Source: Calothrix sp. NIES-2098 (GTDB lineage: Bacteria > Cyanobacteriota > Cyanobacteriia > Cyanobacteriales > Nostocaceae). Taken from it: 64,000 nucleotides of DNA. The position numbers and the translations under genes were made by a program. Under the pieces are notes generated by a model, which had not been told where the DNA came from, made no database searches, and saw nothing but the letters and a program-made list of their open reading frames with translations. Shown in pieces: positions 44,664-53,897 of the stretch (its first letter is position 1; the number at the start of each line of letters is the position of its first letter). Location: positions 5,955,001 to 6,019,000 of the forward strand of contig AP018172.1 in NCBI GenBank assembly GCA_002368175.1, given 5' to 3'.

Positions 44664-44683
44664 GTCCTCAGGAATATTAAGAT

Positions 44684-45040
44684 ATGACACGGGTAAAACG
44701 CGGTAACGTAGCTCGTAAACGCCGCAACAAAATTCTCAAACTAGCTAAAGGTTTTCGCGGTTCCCACTCAACTTTGTTTAGAACCGCTAACCAACAAGTA
44801 ATGAAAGCACTGCGGAGTGCTTATCGCGATCGCAAAAAGAAAAAGCGCGATTTTCGTCGCCTTTGGATCGCGCGGATCAATGCTGCTGCAAGGCAACATG
44901 GTTTGAGTTACAGCAAGCTAATCGGCAACCTCAAAAAAGCTAATATCCAACTAAATCGCAAAATGTTAGCACAATTGGCAGTTGTAGACCCAGCTAGCTT
45001 TAGCAAAATCGCTGAATTGGCAAGCCAAGCCAGGGGATAA
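44684..45040 (+). CDS. rplT: Ribosomal protein bL20
   Basis: 118 residues, highly basic. It begins TRVKRGNVARKRRNKILKLA and has the LWIARINAAARQHGLSYSKL core of L20. It binds 23S rRNA early in 50S assembly; in several bacteria L20 represses its own operon. Second gene of the rpmI-rplT operon. Confidence 0.98.
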   Translation: MTRVKRGNVARKRRNKILKLAKGFRGSHSTLFRTANQQVMKALRSAYRDRKKKKRDFRRLWIARINAAARQHGLSYSKLIGNLKKANIQLNRKMLAQLAVVDPASFSKIAELASQARG

Positions 45041-45057
45041 AGGATTAAGGATGAAGT

Positions 45058-45930
45058 ATGAAGGCTGAAGTATACCCCAAAAATCAATCTGGGGGCTGGA
45101 AGAAAGACACCTTACTATACAGAATGGGTGTCTTACAGCAATTCTTTTTTTCATCCTTTATCCTTTACTCCTTATCCTTATTATTAATTTTTTGCTTTTG
45201 CTTTCTCTTAACAGGCTCAATTGCATCTGCCGCCGAAATGCCAGAAATTCAGCGGCGAGGCTATTTCAACATTGCCGTCAAAGATAACTTGCGTCCCTTG
45301 GGATTTAGAGATGCTAACGGGAATTTGCAAGGTTTAGAAATTGACTTAGCACAGCGTTTAGCAGTGGACTTGCTAGGTAAGCCCAATGCTGTGAAGTTGC
45401 AACCTGTAGCAAATCGCGATCGCTTATCTGTAGTCTTAAACCATAAAGTTGACTTTGCCATTGCGAGAGTAACAGCCACAGAGTCACGCTCTCGCTTGGT
45501 TAGTCTCAGCGTTCCTTACTACTATGATGGTAGTTATTTAGTTGTAAAAGATACTGGCATCCAGCAGATAAATGATTTAGCAAAACGCAAAATAGCTGTA
45601 CTCAACCATTCCAGTACAATTGGTGACGTTAGATACTATGTGCCCAATGCTGAGTTGGTAGGCGTGAGTTCCTATGAAGAAGCGCGCGAGGAAGTAGAAA
45701 GTGGGAAAGTGCAAGCCTTTGGAGCCGATGCTAGCGTTCTCAGTGGTTGGGTGCAACAATATCCCCAATATCGGTTACTACCAACCAAACTATCCACAGC
45801 ACCTTTATCTGTAGTCATGCCTAAGGGATTGCAGTACGATGATTTAAGACGACAGGTAAATGAAGCGATCGCGCGTTATCTAGCTGAAGGTTGGCTAAAG
45901 CAACGCGCTCAATATTGGGGTTTGCCATAA
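45058..45930 (+). CDS. Periplasmic solute-binding protein, family 3 (amino-acid type)
   Basis: 290 residues from ATG 45058, which has AAGGAT just upstream; ATG 45124 would give a more normal signal peptide but has no ribosome site. The hydrophobic segment (about 28-54) ends with GSIASA-AE, a signal peptidase I site. The mature part is a type II periplasmic binding protein (FNIAVKDNLRPLGFRDANGN, LEIDLAQRLAVDLL, FAIARVTATESR, YDGSYLVV), about 235 residues. It binds polar amino acids or similar ligands. No permease or ATPase gene is adjacent, so it is an orphan. It lies 17 bp after rplT, in a stretch of intergenic repeat. Confidence 0.8.
   Translation: MKAEVYPKNQSGGWKKDTLLYRMGVLQQFFFSSFILYSLSLLLIFCFCFLLTGSIASAAEMPEIQRRGYFNIAVKDNLRPLGFRDANGNLQGLEIDLAQRLAVDLLGKPNAVKLQPVANRDRLSVVLNHKVDFAIARVTATESRSRLVSLSVPYYYDGSYLVVKDTGIQQINDLAKRKIAVLNHSSTIGDVRYYVPNAELVGVSSYEEAREEVESGKVQAFGADASVLSGWVQQYPQYRLLPTKLSTAPLSVVMPKGLQYDDLRRQVNEAIARYLAEGWLKQRAQYWGLP
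45104..45151 (+). terminator. Possible terminator after rplT
   Basis: AAGACACC (45104-45111) pairs with 45127-45134. A T-run begins 10 nt later (45145-45151). The spacing is loose and the hairpin lies inside the longest frame of the next gene, so it is weak. Confidence 0.3.
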
Positions 45931-46052
45931 ATTAGTTATTGGTCATTAGTCATTGGTTACGAGAACATAAACAATCAACAAAGAACAAATGACAGATGAC
46001 AAAAAGCTGATAATAAATAAGAAGACTCTTTATAATTTTCTAATTCAAGACA

Positions 46053-46577
46053 ATGGATAACAGTCTAGCGGTTGTTTATCTCTCAATTTTTGTCGGTATA
46101 CTCGCATTTGCAGTTGTGACTATTTTTCGCCAAATTTTCAAAACTCGGAGACTTGAAAGTTCCTTATCACGATTAAAAAACAAGTTGAGTAAAGATAAGG
46201 GTACGACTCAAGAATATTACGAGTTAGCTAGTATTTATTCTCAAAAGAAAATTTATTCTCAAGCTATTACCCTATTTCAAAAAGCGCTCAAAGCTGCGGA
46301 AGAAGAAGGAGAAGAAAATATTTCTCCTATTTACAATGGACTGGGCTATGTTTACTTTGCCCAAGAGCAGTATGATTTAGCAATTCGTCAGTACAAAGAA
46401 GCCCTGAAAATCAAGCCTGACTACGTAACAGCCCTAAATAATCTCGGTCATGCTTATGAGCGTAAAAAATTAAACGCACAGGCACTACAAAGCTACGAAG
46501 AAGCCCTGAAATTTGCTCCCAATAATTCTACTGCTAAACGCCGTTCTGAATCTTTACGTCGTTTAGTTTCTGCCTAA
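46053..46577 (+). CDS. Membrane-anchored TPR protein
   Basis: 174 residues. One N-terminal transmembrane helix (about 5-24), a basic linker, then three to four TPR units (IYSQAITLFQKALKAAEEEG; YNGLGYVYFAQEQYDLAIRQ; ALNNLGHAYERKKLNAQAL). A conserved cyanobacterial type, probably a scaffold at the plasma or thylakoid membrane. Partner unknown. A strong terminator follows at 46611. Confidence 0.85.
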   Translation: MDNSLAVVYLSIFVGILAFAVVTIFRQIFKTRRLESSLSRLKNKLSKDKGTTQEYYELASIYSQKKIYSQAITLFQKALKAAEEEGEENISPIYNGLGYVYFAQEQYDLAIRQYKEALKIKPDYVTALNNLGHAYERKKLNAQALQSYEEALKFAPNNSTAKRRSESLRRLVSA

Positions 46578-46610
46578 TTAATCACCCTTGCTAGCATTAT
46601 TAAACAACCT

Positions 46611-46647
46611 AGATTCCCGACTTAATTAATCAGTCGGGAATCTTTTT
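46611..46647 (+). terminator. Rho-independent terminator
   Basis: A perfect 12-bp stem AGATTCCCGACT (46611-46622) with its complement at 46632-46643, a 9-nt loop and then TTTTATT. It ends the TPR gene transcript and isolates the amine oxidase gene. Confidence 0.88.
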
Positions 46648-46817
46648 ATTCACAAAATTTTATACCAAATTTACATAAGTCTTGTTGTTTCACATTGGTA
46701 AAAAGATTGCAGGATGAGTATTGCTAATACAAAATCTAAAATTCAAATAAATCTATGCGGTTTGTTAAAACAAGCTAGGAATATAGATAACTATATATTC
46801 CTGTAAATATTTCAAGA

Positions 46818-48836
46818 ATGATTAAGCGGGTACGGTTATTTATTTTAGCTATTGCCATTATTATTTTCATTGTTGGCGCTCTTGGTTCTAGGGAAATGTT
46901 GTTTGCACAACAACCAACTATTTCCCATCCTCTAACTGCATTAACATCAGCAGAAATTAACACAGCGGTTGCAGTAGTAAAAAAAGATAAAAATCTCTCG
47001 GAAAACGCTGTGTTTCCCCTAATAACTTTGCAAGAACCAGATAAAAAAGAAGTCCTAAATTTTACAACAGGGAAAACTTTTAAGCGCCAAGCTTTTTTGG
47101 TAGTGTATGAGCGAACGCAAAATCAAACCTATGAAGCTGTAGTTGACCTCAAAACCCAAACCTTAAGTTCTTGGAAACAAATACCTAACGCCCAACCAGC
47201 ACTAATTAATTCAGAATACGATCTAGCACGGGAGATTGTACAATCTGACCCCCAATGGCAAGCAGCAATGCAAAAACGGGGAATTACAGATTTTGATCAA
47301 GTTAAAATTAATTGCTGGGCACCAGGAGTTTTAACTAATAGCGAAACTGCAAAAGGTAAGCGTCTTTGTCGAGCATTATCCTACTATAAAGGTAACAATT
47401 GGAACTATTTTGGCAGTCCAATTGAAGGTGTGCTGGCTACTGTTGATTTAAATACAGGTAAAATTGACAACTTTGTAGACAAAGGGATAGTACCTTTCTC
47501 TAAACAGAATTGGAACTACGATTTGCAATCTTTGGGTAAATTACTTTCACCACCTAAATTATTAAAAATTCTCCAACCGCAAGGCGCGAGTTTCCGAATT
47601 AAAGGTAATACAATTAGCTGGCAAGGTTGGAATTTTCGCTATCTCATGCATCCCCGTAGTGGGTTAGTTCTTTACCAAGTAACTTATGACGATGGGGAAA
47701 AGATTCGACCAGTTTTATACCGCGCTAGCCTATCAGAAATGGTAGTACCTTATGGCGACCCTGACCCTACCTGGTCTTTTAGAAATGCTTTTGATGTGGG
47801 CGAATATAACTTTGGTTCCCTCGCCACCTCAATGGAGTTAGGTAAAGATATTCCTGAAAACGGCTTGTTGTTGAATGCTGTTTTAGCTAATGAACAGGGC
47901 GAAGCCTACGAAATGCCAAAAGTTATTGGTATTTACGAACGGGATAATGGCATACTCTGGAAGCACTACGAATACAATACGCAGAAAAATTATGTCCGTC
48001 GCAGTCGAGAACTTGTCATGACAATGACGGCGGCAGTTGATAATTATGATTACAGCCTGAATTGGATTTTTCACCAAGATGGCAGTTTAGAAATTGAGAA
48101 TGATTTAACAGGAATTGTTTTAGTACAAGGGACAGAAGCGGAAAAACAGTCTCAAGATAATTCCTATGGAAGGCTGATAGCAAAGAATATCTTTGGCGTG
48201 AATCATCAACACTTTTTCAACTACCGCTTAGATATGGATGTAGACGGTGAGGCTAATTCCGTGATGGAAATGAATGTTCAAGCCTTACCGATGGATAATA
48301 ACAATTCTCTCGGAAATGCGATCGCAGTTACAGAAACTCCCTTAACCACAGAAAAGGCTGCTGTCCGCGATTTGGATATGAAACACAGCCGTGAATGGAT
48401 GATTGTCAACACCAATCGCCAAAATACTCTAGGTACTGCACCAGCATATATGCTAATGCCAGGAGGGAATGCGGTATTCTTCCCTGTGGAAGGTGCGAAG
48501 ATTCGTGAGAAAGCTGGCTTTGCTACACACCATGTCTGGATCACAAAATATCAGCCAGATGAACTCTATGCTGGCGGAGATTATCCTAACCAAAGTCAAC
48601 CAGGACAAGGTTTACCTAAATATATTGCCAACGATGAATCGTTAACTGGAGAAGATCTCGTACTTTGGTACACAATGGGCGTTACCCATATTCCCCGACC
48701 AGAAGATTGGCCTGTGATGCCAACGCACCGAGTAGGGTTTAAACTGGCTCCTAGAGGATTTTTTAGCCGCAATCCGGCGATTAATTTACCAGAGTCAATA
48801 CCTGTAAACAAGCGATCGCCTAACAATACTAACTAA
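46818..48836 (+). CDS. Copper amine oxidase
   Basis: 672 residues. A hydrophobic N-terminus (about 6-24) acts as signal or anchor, so the enzyme is probably exported. The catalytic base is Asp326 (NAFDVGEYNFG), and the topaquinone-forming tyrosine is Tyr410 in DNYDYSLNW, the family N-Y-(D/E) motif. Copper ligands include the HxH of NHQHFFNYRLD and a distal His in MPTHRVGF. It oxidises primary amines to aldehydes with release of NH3 and H2O2, and could recover nitrogen from external amines. Stand-alone gene with its own upstream terminator. Confidence 0.93.
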   Translation: MIKRVRLFILAIAIIIFIVGALGSREMLFAQQPTISHPLTALTSAEINTAVAVVKKDKNLSENAVFPLITLQEPDKKEVLNFTTGKTFKRQAFLVVYERTQNQTYEAVVDLKTQTLSSWKQIPNAQPALINSEYDLAREIVQSDPQWQAAMQKRGITDFDQVKINCWAPGVLTNSETAKGKRLCRALSYYKGNNWNYFGSPIEGVLATVDLNTGKIDNFVDKGIVPFSKQNWNYDLQSLGKLLSPPKLLKILQPQGASFRIKGNTISWQGWNFRYLMHPRSGLVLYQVTYDDGEKIRPVLYRASLSEMVVPYGDPDPTWSFRNAFDVGEYNFGSLATSMELGKDIPENGLLLNAVLANEQGEAYEMPKVIGIYERDNGILWKHYEYNTQKNYVRRSRELVMTMTAAVDNYDYSLNWIFHQDGSLEIENDLTGIVLVQGTEAEKQSQDNSYGRLIAKNIFGVNHQHFFNYRLDMDVDGEANSVMEMNVQALPMDNNNSLGNAIAVTETPLTTEKAAVRDLDMKHSREWMIVNTNRQNTLGTAPAYMLMPGGNAVFFPVEGAKIREKAGFATHHVWITKYQPDELYAGGDYPNQSQPGQGLPKYIANDESLTGEDLVLWYTMGVTHIPRPEDWPVMPTHRVGFKLAPRGFFSRNPAINLPESIPVNKRSPNNTN

Positions 48837-48949
48837 TTGTATAGATTGATACACATAAGCAGCAAGGAGAAAGAATTAGAAATTCATCACGTGTATCAGG
48901 TATTTCGTGAAATGGTATAACCCCTAGGATACTGCTGGCTACGAACTCA

Positions 48950-49300
48950 TCAACAGGCTGGCTTTTCCACGCGTAAACCAAAGTAAGTAAGAACAAGTTC
49001 AGTTGTACCATTATTCACAACTTCGTGGACTTCTCCTGGTTCTACGGCTACACAGTTACCTGGAAGTAGAGGGTATGCTTGACCATCAATATAAATAACC
49101 CCCGCACCAGATTCCACAAAGAAGACTTCAGACATATCTTGATGGGCGTGGGCGGGGGCGCTTTGTCCGGGAGCAAAACGTGCTTGCGAAAAGTTAGTTA
49201 GGTGGGGTAGATCCCCAAACCGCAGCATTACCTTTTTCTTGATTTCGGGGTTGTGAGAAACAGATTCTTCTGGCAAATCATTCAGGGAAGTAGTAATCAT
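48950..49300 (-). CDS. Small cupin protein coupled to a PlsY/PEP-synthase fusion
   Basis: 116 residues, one cupin barrel. Motif 1 is HAHQDMSEVFFVESG and motif 2 is AVEPGEVHEVVN, giving a three-His/one-Glu type metal site. The ATG at 49300 overlaps the TGA of the upstream gene (ATGA), so the two are translationally coupled and probably act together. Its role, enzyme or sugar/phosphate-sensing regulator, is unknown. Confidence 0.85.
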   Translation of the reverse strand: MITTSLNDLPEESVSHNPEIKKKVMLRFGDLPHLTNFSQARFAPGQSAPAHAHQDMSEVFFVESGAGVIYIDGQAYPLLPGNCVAVEPGEVHEVVNNGTTELVLTYFGLRVEKPAC

Positions 49301-52191
49301 TCTGGTCTTAAATCATTCGATAATTCCACAATACCCCTAGAGCCATCTATCCGTACTCGCTGCCCATCTTGCATTAGCCAAGTAGCACCGCGCACATCCA
49401 TAACTGCGGGAATTCCATATTCCCGCGCCACGATCGCACCGTGAGAAAGTCTGCCTCCTGCCTCGGCAATTAAGCCTCCAGCCCTGACTAATAATGGTGC
49501 CCAAGCAGAATCTGTATAAGGTACTACCAAGATTGTCTCTTTATTAATCTCTGGTATATTTTTTAAATTTCGCAGTACCCTTACTTGCCCTTCAGCCTGT
49601 CCGTGACTAGCGGGAATACCCTGTAAAACTTGGTCAGAGTAGAGGGGAGAAGGTGTTAGAGGATGAGGTGGTGTATGACCGTAAACTAGAAGCGGAACTT
49701 GATTGATTTCGCTGTCTTGTTCAAATTGCGATCGCCTATTTTGCACCAATTTCTCCAACTGGCTGCTAAATTCAGCATCAGCTGCTGCAACTAGACTACC
49801 AATTTCATCTAACTCTAGGAAAAAGATATCTCCAGTTTGTTTCAGGAAACTGGACTTTAACCAAATCTGCTCTAAAGCAACAAAACTCCAACGTAATTCC
49901 GCTAGCAGTCGCGAGTAAACCTCGGTAACTCGACCTTTGAGATCTACGCGTCTTTGGACATTTCCACGTTTGCGTTTTCCAGAAAAGACTTGATTGATCG
50001 GATCTACACCGTCTGTTGGCGGTTCATTTCCCTGCATTAACTGTACAAATAACTGTTTGACATACTCAGGGTCTTCCTTCCAAGTGGGAACGGCAATATC
50101 AGTTCCCACTTCACTTAAATAGCCGTAATCCTGAAGCAGTTCGTTAAAATCATACAAAACGTTTTGTCCTTCAGGAGTTGTCTCCAACTGCTCAAAGACT
50201 TTCTCTGGCTCGAATTCAGGTAATACTTGCTTGGCATTTTGCGCTAAAGCACTCAGCGATCGCAAAACCGCTACCTCTGGTGCAACGCTGTTATCTATTT
50301 GCCCGTCTTTAACTCGAAAAATTCCCTGTCTAATGGCAGCACTGAGCGGAGCGAAAATACTGTAGTAAGTGGCAAGCCGCAGCGCTTCTAAAATCATGTC
50401 AATTCTCGCCAATAACTGGGATGGTTCCAGTTCTTGGACAGGTTCGTGAGCCAACTGCGACAATACAGGAATAAACTTCTCGCGGTAATCTCGCTTAAAT
50501 TCTGTTTCTAAATCCATTTCCCGGCGCACCAACCGCAGCAATCCAGGGATATTCCGCAAAGTCGAAAGCAAGGGTGGCTTAGTGAAGCGATCGCCTCTAG
50601 TTAAAAATTCTAGGCTTTCTGGCGGTAAACCCATCCGCAAAAAAATCTGTCCTAGGAGGGATGCATTGAAATATGCCCTTGAATAGTGCAGAGTAGCGGT
50701 TTCGGTAAAATCTAAACCCAAAACGCGATCGCCTAAACCGACAGTAAAAATTTCTCCCCAAACGCCACAAGTTAAGGGACGATTCACCGACCAAGTTAAG
50801 GGGTGAATGACTCCAGGGATGACTTCGGCAGCGATTTTACGCGTCCAGATGGGTAACAAGGTAGTGATGGGTCGCGCTTGTAATACCCAAAGTGTTTGAC
50901 CGTCGTAACTCCACTCGATATCTTGAGGAATGCCGTGGTAACGTTTTTCGAGACGGCGGGTTAATAAGGCTACTTGTTTAATTAATGCTTGGGGTACTCT
51001 ACCTGTACCTTCTAATTGCACAGAGGAGAAATTTTCTGTCTCGACAACAAAAGCCCGATATTGTTCTGGGGTAACTCTGCCGGAAACCACTTGACTGGCG
51101 CTGCCTGGTAAAGCTTCAATCACAATGGCGTCGCCTTGTTGAGTAATCGGGTCGCGACTAAAAGCTACGCCAGAATATACACTCTGGACTTGCTGTTGAA
51201 TTAGCACGGCCATCGCTTGGTCTGGTAGGCCGCGATCGCGTCGATATTGTACCGCAGCAGGTTGATCGTAAGAAGCTCTAACTTGAGCGATCGCTTCTTT
51301 GAGCTGCTGTTCGCTGGTAACGTTCAACACCGTTTCGTACTGTCCAGCTGCTGAAGCTTGTTCTGAGTCTTCCCCAATTGCCGAAGAACGCACAACTAAC
51401 GGCGATAATTCCGAAGGTTGAAAAAAGTCTATTACTTCCTCAGGATCTTGGTTTGGGTTAATTACCCATCCCTTGGGTACTGGATAACCCCATCGCTTGA
51501 GTTGAGATAGCGCTGCTGCTTTGTGACCCACTTTCGCCTCGTCCAAGTCTTCACCCAGAGCAATTGGCCTGGTTTCGCCACCCAAAAATTCCAGCATGGG
51601 TTTCGATTCTGATTTTGCTCCTTGGGCTGGGAGGTTAAGGTCATCGGGTATTTTTGTATAAATCCAACCTAATAAGCCCGCCAGGCTAACAGCCGCAATC
51701 ACTCTGGGGAAATCTTCAAAGTGTAACACTGCCACAAACAGCGGAAATAGCAGCAAAACGCCGAACTTTACCAATTGTTTTGATTGCAAAACTGTAAAGC
51801 TAATTGCTGCTAAAAAAGTTGTAAAACCTGCCACGAGTGGATCGTGTACCAAAAATCCCCAGACGACGTTTGTTGTACCGGCTCCTCTGCCAATCGAGTA
51901 TCTACCTATTACCAAGGCAATTAAGGCGATAAGTTCCCAAGTTGACCCTTCTCCAAAAAAAGCGCGGGCAATGAGAACTGCTGTAATACCCTTAAAAGCT
52001 TCTGATAGTACTGCGAGAATACCTACCAGTTTGCCACCGTGGTAAAAAGCCGCTGACACACTGATATTGCCTGTACCGAGTTTGGCTAATTGCTTCCCTG
52101 TCAGGGCATAGGTAATCCAAGCAATTAGCGGTAATGCACCCAGTAGAGGGCAGACGATTAAAATAGTTAGGGCACCCCAAAGTTCAAACAT
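49297..52191 (-). CDS. PlsY-like membrane domain fused to a PEP-synthase-like enzyme
   Basis: 964 residues. Residues 1-190 are membrane-spanning and resemble PlsY, the acyl-phosphate:glycerol-3-phosphate acyltransferase (LGTGNISVSAAFYHGGKLVG, later IGRGAGTTNVVWG). Residues 215-450 form a PPDK_N ATP-grasp domain (VGHKAAALSQLKRWGYPVP, VVRSSAIGEDSEQASAAGQY). A long helical region follows, and the end (885-960) is the PEP-utiliser swivelling domain with His917 (GGRLSHGAIVAREYGIPAV). The PEP-binding barrel of true PpsA is absent. It could phosphorylate an unknown acceptor at the membrane. First gene of a two-gene operon with the cupin. Confidence 0.88.
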   Translation of the reverse strand: MFELWGALTILIVCPLLGALPLIAWITYALTGKQLAKLGTGNISVSAAFYHGGKLVGILAVLSEAFKGITAVLIARAFFGEGSTWELIALIALVIGRYSIGRGAGTTNVVWGFLVHDPLVAGFTTFLAAISFTVLQSKQLVKFGVLLLFPLFVAVLHFEDFPRVIAAVSLAGLLGWIYTKIPDDLNLPAQGAKSESKPMLEFLGGETRPIALGEDLDEAKVGHKAAALSQLKRWGYPVPKGWVINPNQDPEEVIDFFQPSELSPLVVRSSAIGEDSEQASAAGQYETVLNVTSEQQLKEAIAQVRASYDQPAAVQYRRDRGLPDQAMAVLIQQQVQSVYSGVAFSRDPITQQGDAIVIEALPGSASQVVSGRVTPEQYRAFVVETENFSSVQLEGTGRVPQALIKQVALLTRRLEKRYHGIPQDIEWSYDGQTLWVLQARPITTLLPIWTRKIAAEVIPGVIHPLTWSVNRPLTCGVWGEIFTVGLGDRVLGLDFTETATLHYSRAYFNASLLGQIFLRMGLPPESLEFLTRGDRFTKPPLLSTLRNIPGLLRLVRREMDLETEFKRDYREKFIPVLSQLAHEPVQELEPSQLLARIDMILEALRLATYYSIFAPLSAAIRQGIFRVKDGQIDNSVAPEVAVLRSLSALAQNAKQVLPEFEPEKVFEQLETTPEGQNVLYDFNELLQDYGYLSEVGTDIAVPTWKEDPEYVKQLFVQLMQGNEPPTDGVDPINQVFSGKRKRGNVQRRVDLKGRVTEVYSRLLAELRWSFVALEQIWLKSSFLKQTGDIFFLELDEIGSLVAAADAEFSSQLEKLVQNRRSQFEQDSEINQVPLLVYGHTPPHPLTPSPLYSDQVLQGIPASHGQAEGQVRVLRNLKNIPEINKETILVVPYTDSAWAPLLVRAGGLIAEAGGRLSHGAIVAREYGIPAVMDVRGATWLMQDGQRVRIDGSRGIVELSNDLRPE

Positions 52192-52202
52192 CTTGGATTT
52201 TT

Positions 52203-52259
52203 GATTTTAGATTTATCTTGCACTTTGCATTTGGCATCTCAAATCTCAAATCTAAAATC
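52203..52259. repeat. Intergenic inverted repeat
   Basis: GATTTTAGATTT (52203-52214) pairs exactly with 52248-52259; the middle contains TGCACTTTGCATTTGGCAT. A low-complexity element of Nostocales type located 11 bp upstream of the PlsY-fusion gene. Confidence 0.55.
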
Positions 52260-52382
52260 TTTCGGAAATTCTATTGATGCTTTCAAGGGCGCTTCTATCA
52301 GTTGGGCAAGGTACACATGGCCGAGGCAGAAGCCATTTTTGCCAGTGTCCTGCCAACCTACCAAATACTAAGCAGCTAATTC

Positions 52383-52523
52383 TTAGTTTAGCGCATAGGC
52401 AGCTTGGAGTGCCCAGATAATTAGACCAGCAATTGACCCCAATAGCAGCACGGTAGAGATAGTGACCACTTTTGGAGAATCTGCTCCCTCGAACTTCATG
52501 ATTCCGCGATTTAAGTCGGACAT
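52383..52523 (-). CDS. 46-residue single-helix membrane peptide
   Basis: Begins MSDLNRGIMKFEGADSPK, then one hydrophobic helix (about 18-44, VVTISTVLLLGSIAGLIIWA) ending QAAYALN. The ATG at 52523 has a perfect AGGAGG 11 nt upstream and is the only feature in the gap. The N-terminus is polar and the topology is probably N-in. It has the size and pattern of small photosystem, NDH-1 or cytochrome complex subunits, but I cannot assign it to one. Not in an obvious operon. Confidence 0.75.
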   Translation of the reverse strand: MSDLNRGIMKFEGADSPKVVTISTVLLLGSIAGLIIWALQAAYALN

Positions 52524-52937
52524 AGCTTTGTAAGCCTCCTTTGTTACAGTGCTAATTTGTCCGTTTTGATTGTAGTCCTTATGTTCAAGGATAGTATTAA
52601 ATCGTCATTATTATTTTGTTTAAGCTTTGCAACAATGACCGCAACAAATCTATCTTCGTCCTCAAAAAGCGAGTATCTTTTTACACTTTGTAATTATTTA
52701 ATTAATTTGCGCATCAAAGTTGCATAGTGAGATGTTATGCATAAGTATCTCTAAAATTTCTACTAAATAAAGTAATTTAAAATACTAAACTCAGTTTTTT
52801 TATTCCATAAATGTATTTAGACGATACAGACGCCAAATTATGAGAAATCTGTCTCAGGGCTGAAAGTAAAATAGTATAATTTAATACTTTATCCTTGGGC
52901 GATTAATTTTCTTAAATTGATTGGGGAGTATTTGCAG
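52524..52937. other. 414-bp AT-rich divergent gap
   Basis: It holds the promoter regions of the 46-residue membrane peptide (minus) and the GDSL hydrolase (plus). No hairpin or further gene was recognised. Confidence 0.4.
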
Positions 52938-53897
52938 GTGAAATTAGCAGCGATCGTAATTGTGACAGTAGTTATCGGATTATTGGTAGCGATTGAAATT
53001 GGACTGCGATCGCTCTTTGGCTTTGGCAAGCCTCTAATTTACATTGCTGATGAGCAAATAGGCTACTTGTTAGCACCTAACCAGCGCACCCGTCGCTTTG
53101 GAAATCGCATTGAGATTAATGAGTATTCCATGCGTAGCCAGCCGATTCAACAGACACCTGCACCTTCCACGCTGCGAGTGCTAATTCTAGGAGACTCGAT
53201 CGCTAATGGTGGCTGGTGGACAGATGGGGATAATACAATTTCTGCCTTGATAACGCGCTCTTTAAGTTCAAACAATCAAACTAAATATCAAGAAGTCGAA
53301 GTTTTAAATGCGTCAGCCAACTCTTGGGGGCCGAGAAATGAATTAGCCTATCTCCAAAGATTTGGGAATTTTCAAGCTCAGACAGTAGTGTTATTAATTA
53401 ATACTGATGATTTGTTTGCTACGGCTCCCACATCGTTACCAGTGGGACGCGATCGCAACTATCCAGATCGTAAACCACCCTTGGCTTTAGTAGAAGTTTG
53501 GCAACGTTATCTAATTAAACAAAAGCCCATTCCCGAAATCCAAGCCGTACAAAATGAACCAGGCGATAGAGTTGGGATCAATCTCGATGCGATTGGTAAA
53601 ATTCAGGCGCTAACTCGTGAAAGCAATAGCCAATTTCTGTTAGTAATGACTCCTTTATTGCGCGAAATCGGAGAACCCGGCCCCCGCGATTATGAAATTA
53701 AAGCACGTCAACGGTTGAATGAATTTACGAAAGCACAGCAGATTACTTATATAGATGTGTTGCCAATCTTCAACTCCACCCCAAATGTTAAAGCATTGTA
53801 TCAAGACCATATTCACCTTAACATACAAGGTAATCAGTTAGTCAGCCAACTCATAGAGCGATCGCTTAGGGATAAATTCCTAATGAATAATTTGTGA
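52938..53897 (+). CDS. Membrane-anchored SGNH/GDSL-type hydrolase
   Basis: 319 residues from GTG 52938 (GGGGAG 9-14 nt upstream); an in-frame TTG at 52917 is less likely. An N-terminal membrane anchor (about 5-22) is followed by an SGNH fold. Nucleophile Ser87 is in LILGDSIANGG, a GxN-like block is at NASANSWGPRNE, and Asp290-x-x-His293 is in DHIHLN. It is an extracytoplasmic esterase or O-acetyl hydrolase, possibly acting on polysaccharide. The substrate is unknown. Single gene. Confidence 0.85.
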   Translation: MKLAAIVIVTVVIGLLVAIEIGLRSLFGFGKPLIYIADEQIGYLLAPNQRTRRFGNRIEINEYSMRSQPIQQTPAPSTLRVLILGDSIANGGWWTDGDNTISALITRSLSSNNQTKYQEVEVLNASANSWGPRNELAYLQRFGNFQAQTVVLLINTDDLFATAPTSLPVGRDRNYPDRKPPLALVEVWQRYLIKQKPIPEIQAVQNEPGDRVGINLDAIGKIQALTRESNSQFLLVMTPLLREIGEPGPRDYEIKARQRLNEFTKAQQITYIDVLPIFNSTPNVKALYQDHIHLNIQGNQLVSQLIERSLRDKFLMNNL

